Of a stretch of DNA of 64,000 bases, positions 12,303 to 24,600 are shown in pieces. Positions within the stretch are counted from its first letter, which is position 1. The number at the start of each line of letters is the position of its first letter. Position numbers and translations under genes: made by a program. Origin of the DNA: Rheum nobile. Lineage: Eukaryota > Streptophyta > Magnoliopsida > Caryophyllales > Polygonaceae. A model generated the notes under the pieces. That model had not been told where the DNA came from, did no database searches, and saw only the letters and a program-made list of their open reading frames with translations. The stretch is from NCBI GenBank assembly GCA_027886185.1, contig WOAB01000147.1, positions 124,001-188,000 of the forward strand. The letters are read 5' to 3'.

Positions 12303-12305
12303 CAT

Positions 12306-13065
12306 TGAAAACCGATATCGCCAACAGATTCGCAAGATCACATAACAAAACAGATCGAAGCTTTGAAAAAACCAAAGAGACGAAAGAACAAAGGACACGC
12401 GAAAATTGTTGACGCAATTCGGGTAAATCCCTACTCTGCGGAACCCCAGGAGGGGAGGTTCAACCCAAGATGCACTAAGGAGTATAGAGTTTCTACAGCC
12501 GGTTACAAGCACAAGAATGGCTAAACCAAAACCAGAAAACAGAGATCTAAACAAGGCACAACAAAGAAGACAAGAGAAGCAGAAGAAGAAACGAGAGAGA
12601 GTCTTTGGCTTTTGAGCGAAGCCAAAGGACTAATCCAACACTTGGTAGATCGTCTGCAGAACCACGCGCCACCAAGAAGTCAGACGCGCCACCGGAACCC
12701 TCCTCTTCCTTTCTCTTCTCTCTTTCTCTCTGAAATCGCCTTGCTCCAAATTTCTGAATGAAACCCTAGCTTCTGATAAGAGGAGCTCTTATAGCATCGC
12801 AGCTACATGGAATTGGGCTTCAGCTGTATTGGGCCACACTAGAGCTACAAGTGAAGGAGGTGGATCAGGCCCAGACTGGGATAAGCCATCCGACCAAGCT
12901 CATAAGAGACTCGGGTTGCTTAACCCGGTTTAGAGGCCAAACCAACTCTAAACATTACATAGCCAAGTGAACCCGGTTCACTGGAATGGTTAAAACACAT
13001 TACAAGGCATGATCTACCAAGACTATAGAATATACAATTAAACTTGGATTATATAAGACATAACA
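12306..13065 (-). repeat. 5' LTR of copia element
   Basis: It is a direct repeat of 6659-7419 with few differences and is followed by the GTTCA duplication at 13066-13070. Confidence 0.95.
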
Positions 13066-13794
13066 GTTCATTTACGGTCCAAATCTAGACCGGACTGTAA
13101 TTGGACCGTAACAATGGATGTAATTAGGGCTAAATGAGAGATATTTTTTAGAACAAAAACATATTATAGTTCATTACGGTCTGCACCATAAATTTACGAT
13201 TTTGAACTCAACTGTAACCCGTAAATGATTAAACCCTTGGATCGGACTGATACATACATGGTCCATGACCGGACCGTAATTTTAGGGATGGTATGGGTTT
13301 AAGGTCCGGTCCAAAATTGAACACCTATAGATTGGTTTCTATTGCGAGAAGAATGCCTTTGCCCGGAGCATCCTTCAGATTATGAAAAACTTGGAGGGCA
13401 GCGAGCCAATACTCCTGACGAGGGACTTACATAAAATGAGAAAGAATATGAACCGAGTAGGTTAGATATGGTCGATTAAATATAGTCCGATGGCCTAAAT
13501 AAAATCCTGACGAGGCAGATTAATCGACCCACAAGACGACGATAGGAGCTGGCATTGTTGACCATGGGACCGGTTGCCTCGTTGATCGAGGTAGTACGTA
13601 GAACCCCTCCCTCTTGTCACATGGTCCAATCGTCATCGTCAAATTGAGTCCTAAATCAAACAATTATGTTTGGTAAAGAGAACACTATCATCAAGTAATT
13701 GTACGTGGTAGTGATAATAAGTTACAATCTGATACAAGAACAAATAAAACATGAGAGGTTAGAATAAACGAGGAGAGTAGGTTGAGTTCCGAGG

Positions 13795-14300
13795 TCATTG
13801 GTGCTGCGTGAATTTAATTACGTTTGTCCTAGCTATGAAATCCATCGTTTTCGGTAGAGTAGGTTGAGTTCGGGTGATCGTACACACCCTTTCAACCTGT
13901 ATAATAAGAGGCCTATTGATGCCCAACAGTGGTTCAATGCTGGGAATTTGATATAGAACATCATTGAACGAGTCATCAAGGCCCATTAAAATAATCCAGT
14001 CAGGTCACGTGGAACACTCTCAATTTCATAGAGTTCCCATAACCTTTTCATGTGACCAAAATATTGGAAATGGAGTCACCGTTAAACTTGCACGCTACTA
14101 GGTCAGACTTAAGTTGATGAGCTCGCAACCCGTTTCCTACAGAAAAGCGTTGTGTGATGTCGTCCCATACATCCTTTGCAAGTTCTTTGTGAGAAATAGT
14201 GGATCGTATGCTACTCTGAATTGTGTTAAAGATCCATGACATAATCATGAGTTGATGGTCGAGCAATTTTCAAAATCTAGTGAGTCTTTATGAAACTTCC
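13795..14300 (-). pseudogene. copia gag relic of the outer element
   Basis: Two minus-strand pieces show copia gag: 14266-14048 (WDDITQRFSVGNG then QLKSDLVACKFNG, the UBN2/gag-polypeptide signature) and 13986-13795 (MGLDDSFNDVLYQIPSIEPL, the usual next segment of gag). They are in different frames. Between 13330 and 13790 only weak pol-like traces remain. Confidence 0.75.
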
Positions 14301-14780
14301 ATCTACAAATCCAAATTTCGTTCTAATCGCTCGTGACCATTCTCCATAATTATCGCCTTTTAGTTGAACTTGAGTTATAATGTTTTCCAAATTATCATGA
14401 GGTTACAATAAACGAGGAGAATGATTTATGTGTTGTATCCCCTGATTTATCGCATGACATCTCAAATCAAGTAAGGAAAACAAGATATAGAGGAAGGATT
14501 GGGTGGTGTTTGGTTATGTCTAGGGTTGTCGATCAGTCGAGATCAAACGCGACCTACAAGGTTCTGATAGCACAAAGAAGTTTAATGAAGGGAAAATTGA
14601 AATTATGTCTTATTAATGATAAAGGTTTAGTATATTTTTTTGTTATCTTGTCGCCTGATTCGATCGACCAGAACCGTTTACATGCAGACCGCGATACGAT
14701 CAATATAAAAAGAGCAATACAATTCTATCTGTTACTCTGTGATGTTATCTTATTGCTTTGCATACATGTATCTAATAACT

Positions 14781-16422
14781 TTTGATAACTATGTATGAAC
14801 TCTTATGCTTGTTTGGTGTGAGATAACTAAATATACAAATTCTTAATTTTTTTTATTTCATGGAACAAATTCATAATAATGATCAACACATAGGAACAGA
14901 TTTAATTTGAACTTTTTTTTTGATACAGTAAGATTTCAAGGTTCCAGAACAACCAAATATGGAACCTCGAGAGTATAACACCCCCAGATTTATAAGCCTT
15001 TATAAGAATTAGAGTGATACTCATGTCAACAAGAGCTCTTATTTTTCATTGTTCAAATAAGGACAAAAAACTCTAAAGTTAAGCGTACTAGGACGGGAGT
15101 AGTACCAGGATGAGTAATCTTTTGGAAAGTCTCCGAATTGGCATGAGATAACGCTTCTAAGGCCTTGGGCCTTAGAGTCGAAAAATCGGTGGTTGGAACA
15201 AGGAGCAAGCAACAACAAGCCAAACAACAAAAAACAGCAAAACATTAGTGAAAAAAACAACAAAAACAATAACAAAAGTTTCAAAGAAAATAAACACAAC
15301 CGAGCAAGGTTAACCAAAAAGGCTTAATCGACGAGGAAGGCTCAAACATGGGTTAGAAAGCACCAACGCGACGTTGAAACAACCGGAAAGCATAAACAAG
15401 ACACAATCTGGAGGCACTTCGTCGGTAAAAGTCATCAGGGATTATACGATCACTATCTTGATCTCTAACCAGAATAACATTCTCAAATCAAACCTAAAAG
15501 CAAACCCGCAACAGTAATGATTCAATCGCAACATGTTTCCAGGATAATTCAACTTTTGATTCGGGTCTAGGATACAAAGGCCCGTGTTCTGATCTTGACG
15601 CGGGGGATGAGCAACGCGTCAGAGATGGAGCTGTCAGTCTAGTCGGAGCCCGGCAAGGGAACGAGTGGAATCTTCAAATTTTTCGTTGGATTTTCTCGAG
15701 CGGTGGTGGTCGGAGCTACTCGCTCGGGGGTGGCCGGAGCTTTTTGCCTGGACATCTCAAATCTATTTGATGAGGATGAATTTCTGGGGTCGGTCTTGCC
15801 TTGGATCCAGGCCGGTAAGCTCAATGGTGTGGATTTGGGTGCGGGATGGCGCAAAGGTGGTGCGGTGGGCAGTACGTAGCTGATGTGGTTCGTGGTGGGT
15901 TCGAGTATTGCTTGATGCGGGTGCGCGGAGGGCCGGTGGGTGTGGATGCGTAGTGGTCGGTCACGAACAGCGGGCCAGTGGGTGTGGTCTGGTGGCTCGG
16001 TGGTTCAGTGTGTGTGCAGCGAGAAGGAGATGTTGGGAAGTGGTTACAAATTGGCCACGAAGCTCCATAGCGGCGTTCGGGGTAGAGAGTGTTTTTAGGG
16101 TTCTTTGATTTAATTTGAACTTCTATTTTTCAAGGCAATGGAAAGATGAGAACATTGAGTGAAGTGAAGCTTTTAACCTCCAGCTATCAGCCTATCACAA
16201 GGATACCGGAATTGTTTTATTTTGAAAAGTCAATTACAAAAGCTCATGACATCTTTATCCTATTTTTTTGAGGGGTTTTTCAATCCACTTTTTTATTTTA
16301 TTTTTTCTGAAAATTTTCTACCATTTTATCATGGGACTTTTCAACCCATTATATCATTATATTAAATTATAATTATACTCTTTATATTAAATTATCAATA
16401 TACTATTTATATTAAATTATTA
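14781..16422. other. No gene recognised
   Basis: No coding signature was found on either strand. The part 15600-16110 is GC-rich compared with its surroundings and opens several short frames, none of which resembles a known family. Confidence 0.5.
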
Positions 16423-16681
16423 GAGTTTGGATCATATACGGAGCACTCTTCCCGTGCGGACGTGCGGAGCATGCACTTTAGGGCCTTATTTGTGCACTTT
16501 AACGTCTTATTTGTGCACTTTTTCAAAAAAAAAAAAAAAATCTTTTTCAAAATTTTTTCCAAATATTTTTCATTTTTTTTGCAAAAGTGCACAAATAAGA
16601 CCCTAAAGTGCACAAATAAGGCCCTATAGTGCATGTCCGCACGTCCGCACGGGAAGAGTGCTCCGCACCGGAACCGCACTC
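16423..16681. mobile_element. Foldback MITE, Mutator-like, with 10-bp TSD
   Basis: Long inverted repeat: the left arm (16423 to about 16525) and right arm (about 16580-16681) share GGAGCACTCTTCCCGTGCGG and CTTATTTGTGCACTTT in opposite orientation, around an A/T-rich loop. The ends are GAGT...ACTC. The flanking TAAATTATTA at 16413-16422 and 16682-16691 is a perfect duplication of 9-10 bp, which points to a Mutator-type origin. No ORF of interest. Confidence 0.9.
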
Positions 16682-17265
16682 TAAATTATTAATAAACCCT
16701 TTATATATATTAAATTATAAAAGTATTAATTTTAATGAAATTTATTCATAAAATTTATTAATGTTTTAGTTCAAGTGTTTTGTCATATTATTAAAACTTG
16801 TCGAATTTCATACATAAAATTTATAAAGTTTCTTCCCAATGTCAGTTTAAAATAAATAAATTAAATTATTATATATTTATATTTTAAACCATCATAAATA
16901 ATATTGAAATGGTTTATTTTGAAATAATGATATACAAAATACAATAAAATAATTAAAGTCTACCAAATATACTCAAAATGGGTGTTTATGGATTAAAAAA
17001 TGAAATTAAAATTATGGTATTTTTTAAAAAATTAATTAGAAATTAAATAAAAAAAATATATAACGGACGGGGCGCTCCCAGATCTGCAATTTGAACTGAT
17101 ACCAACCATGCAAAAGCTATATATATCAATTAATTTGTACACATGTGAATATACGATCCATATATACTAGCTTCAACATCAAATAACATTCACATAAATC
17201 ATACCGTGTACATATAATATGCTATATGTGATATAAGCAACTCAGTATTAAAAACATAATACAAA

Positions 17266-20200
17266 TTAAAGTCTTGCACGCCTCCTTGGAATGCAACATC
17301 TGAAAAGCTTCTTGACAAGCCGACCCAACAGCCTAAGAAACCTCACCGTCCACCAAGTAACGTGCCCTAGAAGAAGCAACCCCATGACGACCAACCACAC
17401 GGCCAACCCGATCAAGATGATCTTCTTCACCAGGCTCAGATATTCGGTCGGCGTCAAAGCGTACAACGCGACCCCATAAGCCGAAGTCATGGCCGTTATA
17501 GCCACCCACATGGCCACCATGATCAAGGCCACGAAGAACCGGGAACCCGGCAACCCGCTTATGAGCAACAGTATACTGCTCATAGACGCCACTAACCCGA
17601 CGGAGTTGAGGATGAGGAAGTAGTTGTAGAAACGCTTGTTTCGCTGAGCCATGATGGCCGCGCCAGGTGCGTTGTTGTTGGTGTTGTCTTGCCAAGATCC
17701 ACCGGGCGGGTTTAGACCCGCTTGGAAAGCCATGGTGGCGATCAAGGAGGCCACAACCATGAGTGCGCTGCGCTGGTTCTCGAGCCAGTTGAAGTGACGG
17801 TTTTTTTCGGTTTCCTTTTTTATGGCTTCCGATTGTAACGCTTTGAACCGTTTGAGTGTTGTTTTAAGCTGGTAATCATTGTTGAGATCTTTGTGGCTTT
17901 TGGTGAATATGTCCATTGCCGTTGAGCCTTTGGAATTTGGGATGTTTTTCTTGACTCTCCCGTCACTAAGCAAGAAACGAACGATCTGCACAAGTAATGA
18001 AGAACATCTAAGGCTCACTTCAGTATATACATGTAGCTGAAATACGAGTTGAAGCTGAATGAATACTTGAATTTATTAACTTAATTATTTAAAAGATATA
18101 ATTGGTGTTCGGTACTATAAGCTAAAATGAATAAAAAGTAAAATTCAACTTGTTAGTTTTCAACAATATTGGAAATACATTAAAAATATTAGCAAAGTTA
18201 AGCTACATTAATCTAGTACAAAGCTTTTTAAGCTACATTAATCTATTGAAATATGACAGAAATACCAATATTAATATATATCGGATTCGTGTCACCTATA
18301 TGTTTTTGCAAGCAAATACATTTGTATGAACTCGATTATCTTTTCACTTTCTTGTAGCATGAAGCTGGCCATTTATCGTGGCTTACTTGCTTGGGGTTTT
18401 GCCAAGAACATATAATTAATGTTCCAAGCATAAAAAGCTACAGAAGAAAAACTCACCAGAGGGCTTGTTGAAATGGTGGATTTTGCCTCCCCACTAGAAG
18501 TAGGAATTTCTTCAGATATAATCTCACTTTTCTACTTGGCAATGCAATTAAATGTTTTTACTTTCTCTAACTTAGGGTTCATTATTTATTTTATGTGAAG
18601 TAGAGTTTTATGTAACTGTGTGTAAGTTTGATTCTGGTAAGCTAATTAGTATGAAGTTTCACCACTTTATGTAAATTAGTGTAAGCTAGTTTGTGGATTT
18701 TAATTTGTGTAATATTATGAAAAAGTTGTGACCTTGTATTAGCATTATGAGATTCCATGTAAGCTAAATTGTGCAATATGTTTTGTGTAAGCATTACTCA
18801 AATTTTGAGCTTGTGTTAGCATTATAAAATTTCATATAAATTCCTGTAAGGTACGTAATTCGTGTAATAGTTTTGTGTGCTTAGAAGAATGATTTTGTGC
18901 CACCTCATTTCGTGTTATATAAATTACTTCCGTGTTACAATAACTTAATTTCTTGTCAACCAATTTGTGTGACATTTAATAATTTCTGTGTAAGGTGATA
19001 TATCGTTATGTTCATTTCATTTCATGTTGCAGTAAATTAATTTCTTGTCAACCATCCGTGTAGACATTTATTTATTTTTGTGTAAGCTGATTTCACAAGG
19101 AGGTGGTATTTTAGTCTAATTCATATCAGCTAAAATAATTATCTTTAACCTAATTTTTTTACAATATTTTATTTTCAATAAACAAATTTGTGTAACCTAA
19201 TTACATGGAAACTAATTTTTTATAGTATTTTATTATCGTGTTATAATAACTTACTTCATATCCCCTAATTTTGTGCTATATAAAATAATCATGTGTACTA
19301 ATAACAAATAATTTTGTGTTACCTAATTTCATATTACATAACTTATTTTCTTGTTGCGATAAATCAACATCCTATAAACCAATTTTAAATGACATTAAAT
19401 TATTTTCATGTAAACTACGTTAAGTAATTACATTAATTTGTGTCACCTAATTTCGTATTACATAAAATATCTATATAAATGCTTAAGAAAATCAGGGTCT
19501 TATTATATATGCTGCGCGCTAGACCATGATTTCTAGATCAAGACTACGTTGCACATATATTCAACAATATTATACACATGCAGTTCGTATATGTTAGAAA
19601 TCAAAGTCAACCTTCTTAGCAGACTCGATCGGTCAATCCAATAAAACCGATACAGATGCAACGTACTAAAATTTGGAATTAGGATAGCTACCCAGAGTAT
19701 ACCTCAACTTGTTTGTTGGCGACAGCACAGTGCAAAACGGTGTTACCCTCTCCGTCGGCGGCGTTCAGCAGCTCCGCGTCGCCCACCGCGGCCGCCACCA
19801 CCCTCAGCGCCTCCGCCTGCTTATACTTGACACACAACTGCATTATACTCTCTCCGGAGGGCCCCACGCGGTCCCTAGCCGCGGCCGGCGCGGCCTTCAA
19901 CAGCTCGCCGAGCACGTACAAGTGGCCCTTCACGGCGGCCACGTGAACCGGGTTCATCCCGTTCACGTCACGCGCGAAGCACGTGCCAGGGCTGGCGGAA
20001 ACGAGGGACCTCACGACGTCGAGGTGGCCGTACCTGGACGCCACGTGGAGCGGGGTCGACCTGTCGTTGGGATCGAGCTCCTCGGCGAGGCTAGGGTTTA
20101 GACGGAGGAGCTCCCACGTGAACTGCACGTGACCCAGCTTGCACGCCACGTGGAGAGGCGAGGTGGATCCTGATCTGTGCAGGAGAAGGGGATCCCGTTG

Positions 20201-20293
20201 GAGCAAGTCTTGCAAGAGTGTCACGTCGCCTTGTAAAGCGGCGTCGTTTAGTAATTGGGTGATGCTAATTGGACTAGTGTTTATAACCTCCAT
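17266..20293 (-). CDS. Ankyrin-repeat PGG-domain membrane protein (BDA1/ACD6-like)
   Basis: Two exons, 20293-19703 and 17985-17266, are joined in phase 0 (GAG|GTATAC ... TTGTGCAG|ATCGTT) to give 436 residues. Residues 1-200 carry about five ankyrin repeats (SPLHVACKLGH, TPLHVASRYGHLDVVRSL, NPVHVAAVKGHLYVL, a degenerate fourth, and NTVLHCAVANKQVE completed by IVRFLL across the splice). Residues about 250-410 form the PGG domain: NQRSALMVVASLIATMAFQA, NPPGG, and four predicted membrane helices. The C-terminus is basic (RRRARL). Known relatives (ACD6, ITN1, BDA1) act at the plasma membrane in defence, salicylate or salt signalling; the exact role here is inferred. There are no stops or frameshifts. 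The 1.7-kb intron holds a repeat array. Confidence 0.92.
18590..19480. repeat. Degenerate TTGTGTAA-type word array in ankyrin-gene intron
   Basis: Over about 900 bases the words TTTGTGTAA, CGTGTTA, GTGTAAGCT and CCTAATTT recur roughly every 25-45 bases, about two dozen times, with variable AT-rich spacers. The design resembles the GAATATC and GTTCATG arrays at 33.1-38.1 kb. Bounding TIRs were not identified. Confidence 0.6.
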
Positions 20294-20338
20294 GATTCTC
20301 GAGCTCAGATTAATTTCACAGCTGTATATACGATTGTG

Positions 20339-20350
20339 TTATATATATTA
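20339..20350 (-). promoter_or_regulatory. Candidate TATA box of ankyrin gene
   Basis: The minus strand reads AATATATATAAC about 50 bases upstream of the start codon at 20293. The spacing leaves a very short leader, so the real start of transcription is uncertain. Confidence 0.35.
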
Positions 20351-20439
20351 ATTCATGTGTGTTGGTGCAAGGAGTACCTGAAGTCAAATAGTCAATTAAT
20401 GAATGTCGTTGTGTTGAAAAATCAACTGAAAGTGATGTG

Positions 20440-21540
20440 AAGATTCGTGGTCTCCATTGTATGACTGTGATTTTATTTGGACTTGGTTATATGCACAGTG
20501 ATGATAGAATTGTTTATGTCTCCATTGGACTATATATGGAAGTGGTCAAGTCATTTTACAATAAAATTGAAGGAGCACGCGTTTTGTGTACGTGATTATG
20601 ATAACAACCAAGGGAGGTAAATGTAATACACGGACTAGGCGTTATTAAGCAATTACAAATTTTGGTCAAATATATTGTAAGATGCATGCCGGTCTTTTCA
20701 ATTTGGGGAATAATCTAATGAAATGAGAAATTACAATTAGGTTAGGAGATTTGGAGTCCACGTACTAATATTGTGGTTGCAATTTCACGCAATATATCAT
20801 AGTATGTTGAAGTCATTCTCTTTAATATTGTCTAGCTCTTTTCCTAAAAAAAATCCTATTTGTTTTCTTTCTCTATGTTCTTTTCACCTTGATCACCATC
20901 ACTAATAAGAACACACAAATTTCGGTTCAACTTTCAAAATTTGCAATATAGGGCTACTCTTCTTGATTAAAAAAAAAAAGCAAAGCTAAATGCACACCCC
21001 TGATTTTGCAATTCACATTCTGAAGAGGCATGCGTACGCGTCGTGTACAAGTGACATAGGCAGTGGCGGATCTATGGGGAGAGGGGGCTGTCGCCCCGCT
21101 AGGATCCGTCGAGTTTAGTATAGTTCGGGAAAAAAATGGTTTCAGAAATATTAAGTGGGACAACAATTATTTAAAAAAAAACGTTGTCCATCTTCCTCTT
21201 ATATCACTTTAAATAACACTATTTACAGCGCTTTTTATAAAATCGCTTTTCCAGTTTCAGCATTTTCAAAATACTTTTAGACAACATTTCTTTATCAAAA
21301 GCGATTTTTTATTTTTTCGAAACATTAATTTAGTTTGTTATGACTGTTTTTAAAATAAAATTTGTCTATTTTTATTTATAATTAATGTAATTAGATGTTA
21401 GTTAAATTAATTTTATTTATGGAGAAATTAATTGTTCAAAAAAGTCATAATTTTAAATATTTAACTTTAAATAATTTTAATGAGTCAAAATATTAATAAT
21501 AACAACTTCTTGTAGAAGAGGATTGCATAATGGAGTTACT
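20440..21540. other. AT-rich DNA, no gene
   Basis: No coding signature. The stretch around 21060-21110 (CAGTGGCGGATCTATGG then a G-rich run) resembles the end of a hAT-type element, but no partner end was found. Confidence 0.4.
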
Positions 21541-21544
21541 TTAG

Positions 21545-21699
21545 TGTGCAAGCTGGTCATACTCCAAACCCGATGACACTACCCTCCACGTGCACCCCGA
21601 GGATGCCCTCGCCCTTGTTGTATGCGGCGATATGCTAAATGGAGATATCAAATATCTAGAAGATGCAGGACTTGAAAGCGGCGTCATCAAGTTATATTC
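21545..21699 (+). pseudogene. Orphan exon of unrecognised gene
   Basis: An open stretch bounded by an acceptor (CTTTAG|TGTGC) and a donor (TATTC|GTAAGT) encodes about 51 residues including LHVHPEDALALVVCGD and YLEDAGLESGVIKLYS. Composition is strongly coding-like and GC-rich against AT-rich flanks. The family was not recognised and neither neighbouring exon was found, so it is probably a captured or left-over exon. Confidence 0.4.
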
Positions 21700-24600
21700 G
21701 TAAGTCTTTATTCTTATCCCTCTCTATTTCCTCTTTAATTCATTCTTATTATTTCGTAATTCATTCTTTATATGTAATTAATTTAATAAATTTGTTTAGT
21801 AATGTTTTTCTTATGAATTTTGTTTAAATAATTGTTTTCTCTTAATTTGCCAAGTTTAACTATTGTATATCTTGATTTCTAAATTCATAATTTAATCTTT
21901 ATTCTTAATTAAGTTTTACTAAAATGTATTCCGTTACATTTTCATATTTCATTATAATTTTACATTCAATTATCGTATTTCTTCGTTCGCAATTGTAACG
22001 GTCATATTTTCACAACATCTCTCAATTTCCAACAATCATATTTCTTTGCTAGCTTATTCATGACATTTTTACATTCATAACAAACTACATTAAATCAATT
22101 CTATTTTCATAACTAAATTATTTTTAATATAATTATTTTAAATTCATAGCAAAAAAAAAATGACACAGATCTCTTGAGTGTTTATGCGATTTGTGCGCCT
22201 AATTTAAAATAAAAACAGAGGCACGCAGATTGCCTAACCACTCGGACAATAATACGCGTGCCCTTTTTTTACATATTATGACCTGATATTTTATCGAGTA
22301 TTTTCTATTCGATAATAAGGATACGGGCACACAAGTCATACGCGTTCCTACGACATCGACACTCAAAGCATAGACATGCCTACACTACTAATACTTCAAA
22401 CGTACGCATATCTATTTGGACGATAAATAGCAAAATTAGATGTGTGTCATCATCCAAATAAAACTAATCTAAGGGGGTGAAGAAAAGATGTGGAATACAA
22501 ATGCAAAAGTAATAAAGGACCCTATTTAAGATTAAAAAAATGAAAGAATATATTTATGTAATAACAAAATTAGATTTAACTATCATTTTTAACAATACAT
22601 GATCCTATTTAATAAATAGAAGATGAAAAAATATAAATGTACAAATAACAAAAATAGATTTTATGTAAACAAAATAATAATGTATTCTTCTTTGCGCACC
22701 ATCGAGTAAAATTATATAGGAATGCGTTTTATCTTCTTAAAGCCGAAAGCTGGTCTTTATGGATTATACAATTGTTGACATCGGACCAGTAGTTTTCAAA
22801 GGAAACTTGGAGTCGTCAAAGGAATATAAAACCATGAGGAATTGATAAAACTTAGTGTAGTTTCTCATACCTTGTACGAGATGTAACATAAAATAGCATG
22901 TTTTTTACGATTGTAAGAATATAGTGAAAGGTTAAACCTAAAATAGCATGTATTTTTTTACGATTGTGAGCGATATTGGAAGAATTGTAACCATGTTTTA
23001 TTATTATTGATCTTTTGGAGGATAAAAAATATGGAGGGAACCTGATCTTTCAAATGTTTGATCATAGAAATAGCTTCAGACTCCCTTGAAGTAATATTTT
23101 TGTCGCATCAATGAGAAGGATTGATGAGAATATTACAGCAGCAATTATGATTATCCATACTGCCTTCATTGAGCTTTATTGTCAAGCAATCAAGTTGGAC
23201 TTCATTAATAATACTTTGTAACCAAACAAAAAGAGAAACGTGTAGCATGTTACTTGACCTTAACTTTTTTCAAACTGGAAATTGGAAGTGCATTGTGTTA
23301 AAACCTGAGTTCAAACTTGAGCAATAACTCTTCATATGTTGTTTGTAGCTGTTGTAATTCATTGTCATTCTATAAACAATTACAGTCATGATAAAAATAC
23401 TAAATCTAGTTATAAGTATAAGCAAATTGCACATGAATTTGGAAACATCTTCTTTGACACAATTTTTCTCCTGTTAGTGACACTTGATAGTTCACATGAT
23501 TTTAGAAGCACCTTCTCTGACACAGTTTTATTGCAACCATCCCTCTTTTTACATGAAAGATCTATTGAATCTTCACTTTCGTCTAATAGCTCTCCAAAGC
23601 GAAGAAGAGGGCCACTCTCACACTCTGACCTCACATGTTTAATGAGAAGATTCTTTGTATTGACAACAAAAGACACCTGAAACTAAAAGAAAAATCCTAT
23701 AAATATCATGAATGGAACTTCAAGAGCAGACATGTGATTAATATGTACAATTCTAAATAGAATAGAGTGAACACACAAATGCCAAATTTAGACATATGGA
23801 AACAACATAAAAAATAGTTTATAGATTGAGTAGAGCATGTTCTATAGTGGTTTCAACAAATGTATGATTGAGTGATTAATAGAGACTCTTACATCCATGG
23901 ATGTCTCACGATCCAACTTATCAGTCCAACAACCCACATCATAAGAGAGATATAGCCAAACAAATATAGTTATCTTCTAAACTCTCAGCCTTTCATGACT
24001 TAGTTCTCATAATTGAGGTGCTTAATTCTTTCTGTTATGAGCATCATAAATGTGTCCATTACTCTAAAATCTAAATGATCTTGAAATTTAAACATGATTA
24101 CATAAGGCTTCAAGGAATATACATAAAAACACCACTTTAAAACAAGCAAAGATTCTTCTTGGAAAGGGAGATGATGCAAGAATAATTAGATGATTAAATT
24201 AGTTAGACGAAGTATTAATCAAGAAAATGATACTTACATCAAAATTCAATCCAGATTTCTTAAGGTGTGAGCAAGGTACTTTTTGTATGCAGCTTCCAGT
24301 TTTTCTCGCGGATGAGCATTTCAACAAAATGAAAAAAGAAAGACAACATCAAGGGAAAAGAAACATATCAGTTCATGAGAAGCATTATTAATCCTAGAGA
24401 GGAGATATATAAGATATGAGAAAATTAAGAAAATGATTGGTTTTGGAGAATTAGTTAAGTCAATTTGGAGAAGAGTAAAATATTATCTAACTCAAGGAAA
24501 ACAATATTGTGTTGTGATATTTTGACCAAAAAACTATTATGGTGATAAGGTGATGAAGTTCATCGTGGTGAAGGGAGTCAATGTGTGATCAGGTGTGAAG

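Larger units (their letters stand above)
6659..13065 (-). mobile_element. Ty1/copia retrotransposon with two LTRs and 5-bp TSD
   Basis: LTRs 6659-7419 (3' LTR) and 12306-13065 (5' LTR) are nearly identical, begin TG and end CA on the plus strand, and are flanked by a perfect GTTCA duplication (6654-6658 and 13066-13070). Primer site and polypurine tract are in place. Order on the minus strand is gag, zinc knuckle, protease, integrase, reverse transcriptase, RNase H, which is the copia order. High LTR identity means a fairly recent insertion, yet the coding region has several stops and an rDNA insert, so this copy was probably defective early or was copied in trans. Confidence 0.95.
6468..13329. 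mobile_element. hAT-like non-autonomous element split by a copia insertion
   Basis: The left end TAAAGGTGATCAA matches the inverted right end TATAGGTGTTCAA. Flanking octamers GATTGGAG (6460-6467) and GATTGGTT (13330-13337) agree at six of eight positions, as expected for an aged 8-bp hAT duplication. Its own sequence, 6468-6658 and 13066-13329, is rich in GGTCCGG/CCGGACC words and has no ORF. The copia element 6659-13065 interrupts it. Confidence 0.6.
5825..14780 (-). mobile_element. Old Ty1/copia element, interrupted by later insertions
   Basis: Two short, diverged LTR copies bound it: 5826-5972 and 14573-14780, sharing GAAGTTTAATGAAG, GAGCAATACAATTCTATCT and TTATTGCTTT(A/G)CATA. On the minus strand a weak Met-tRNA-like primer site, GTGCTATCAGAACC, follows the right LTR (about 14560-14572), and a polypurine tract, GAGAGTGGGGGT, precedes the left LTR (about 5976). 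Remaining coding pieces are a gag relic (13795-14300) and the RNase H end (5984-6460). Most of pol is lost. A hAT-like element and a younger copia lie inside it. Confidence 0.7.

Noticed and set aside
15039..16108. Several frames of 60-90 codons in GC-rich DNA
   Set aside because: They overlap on both strands and none resembles a protein family.
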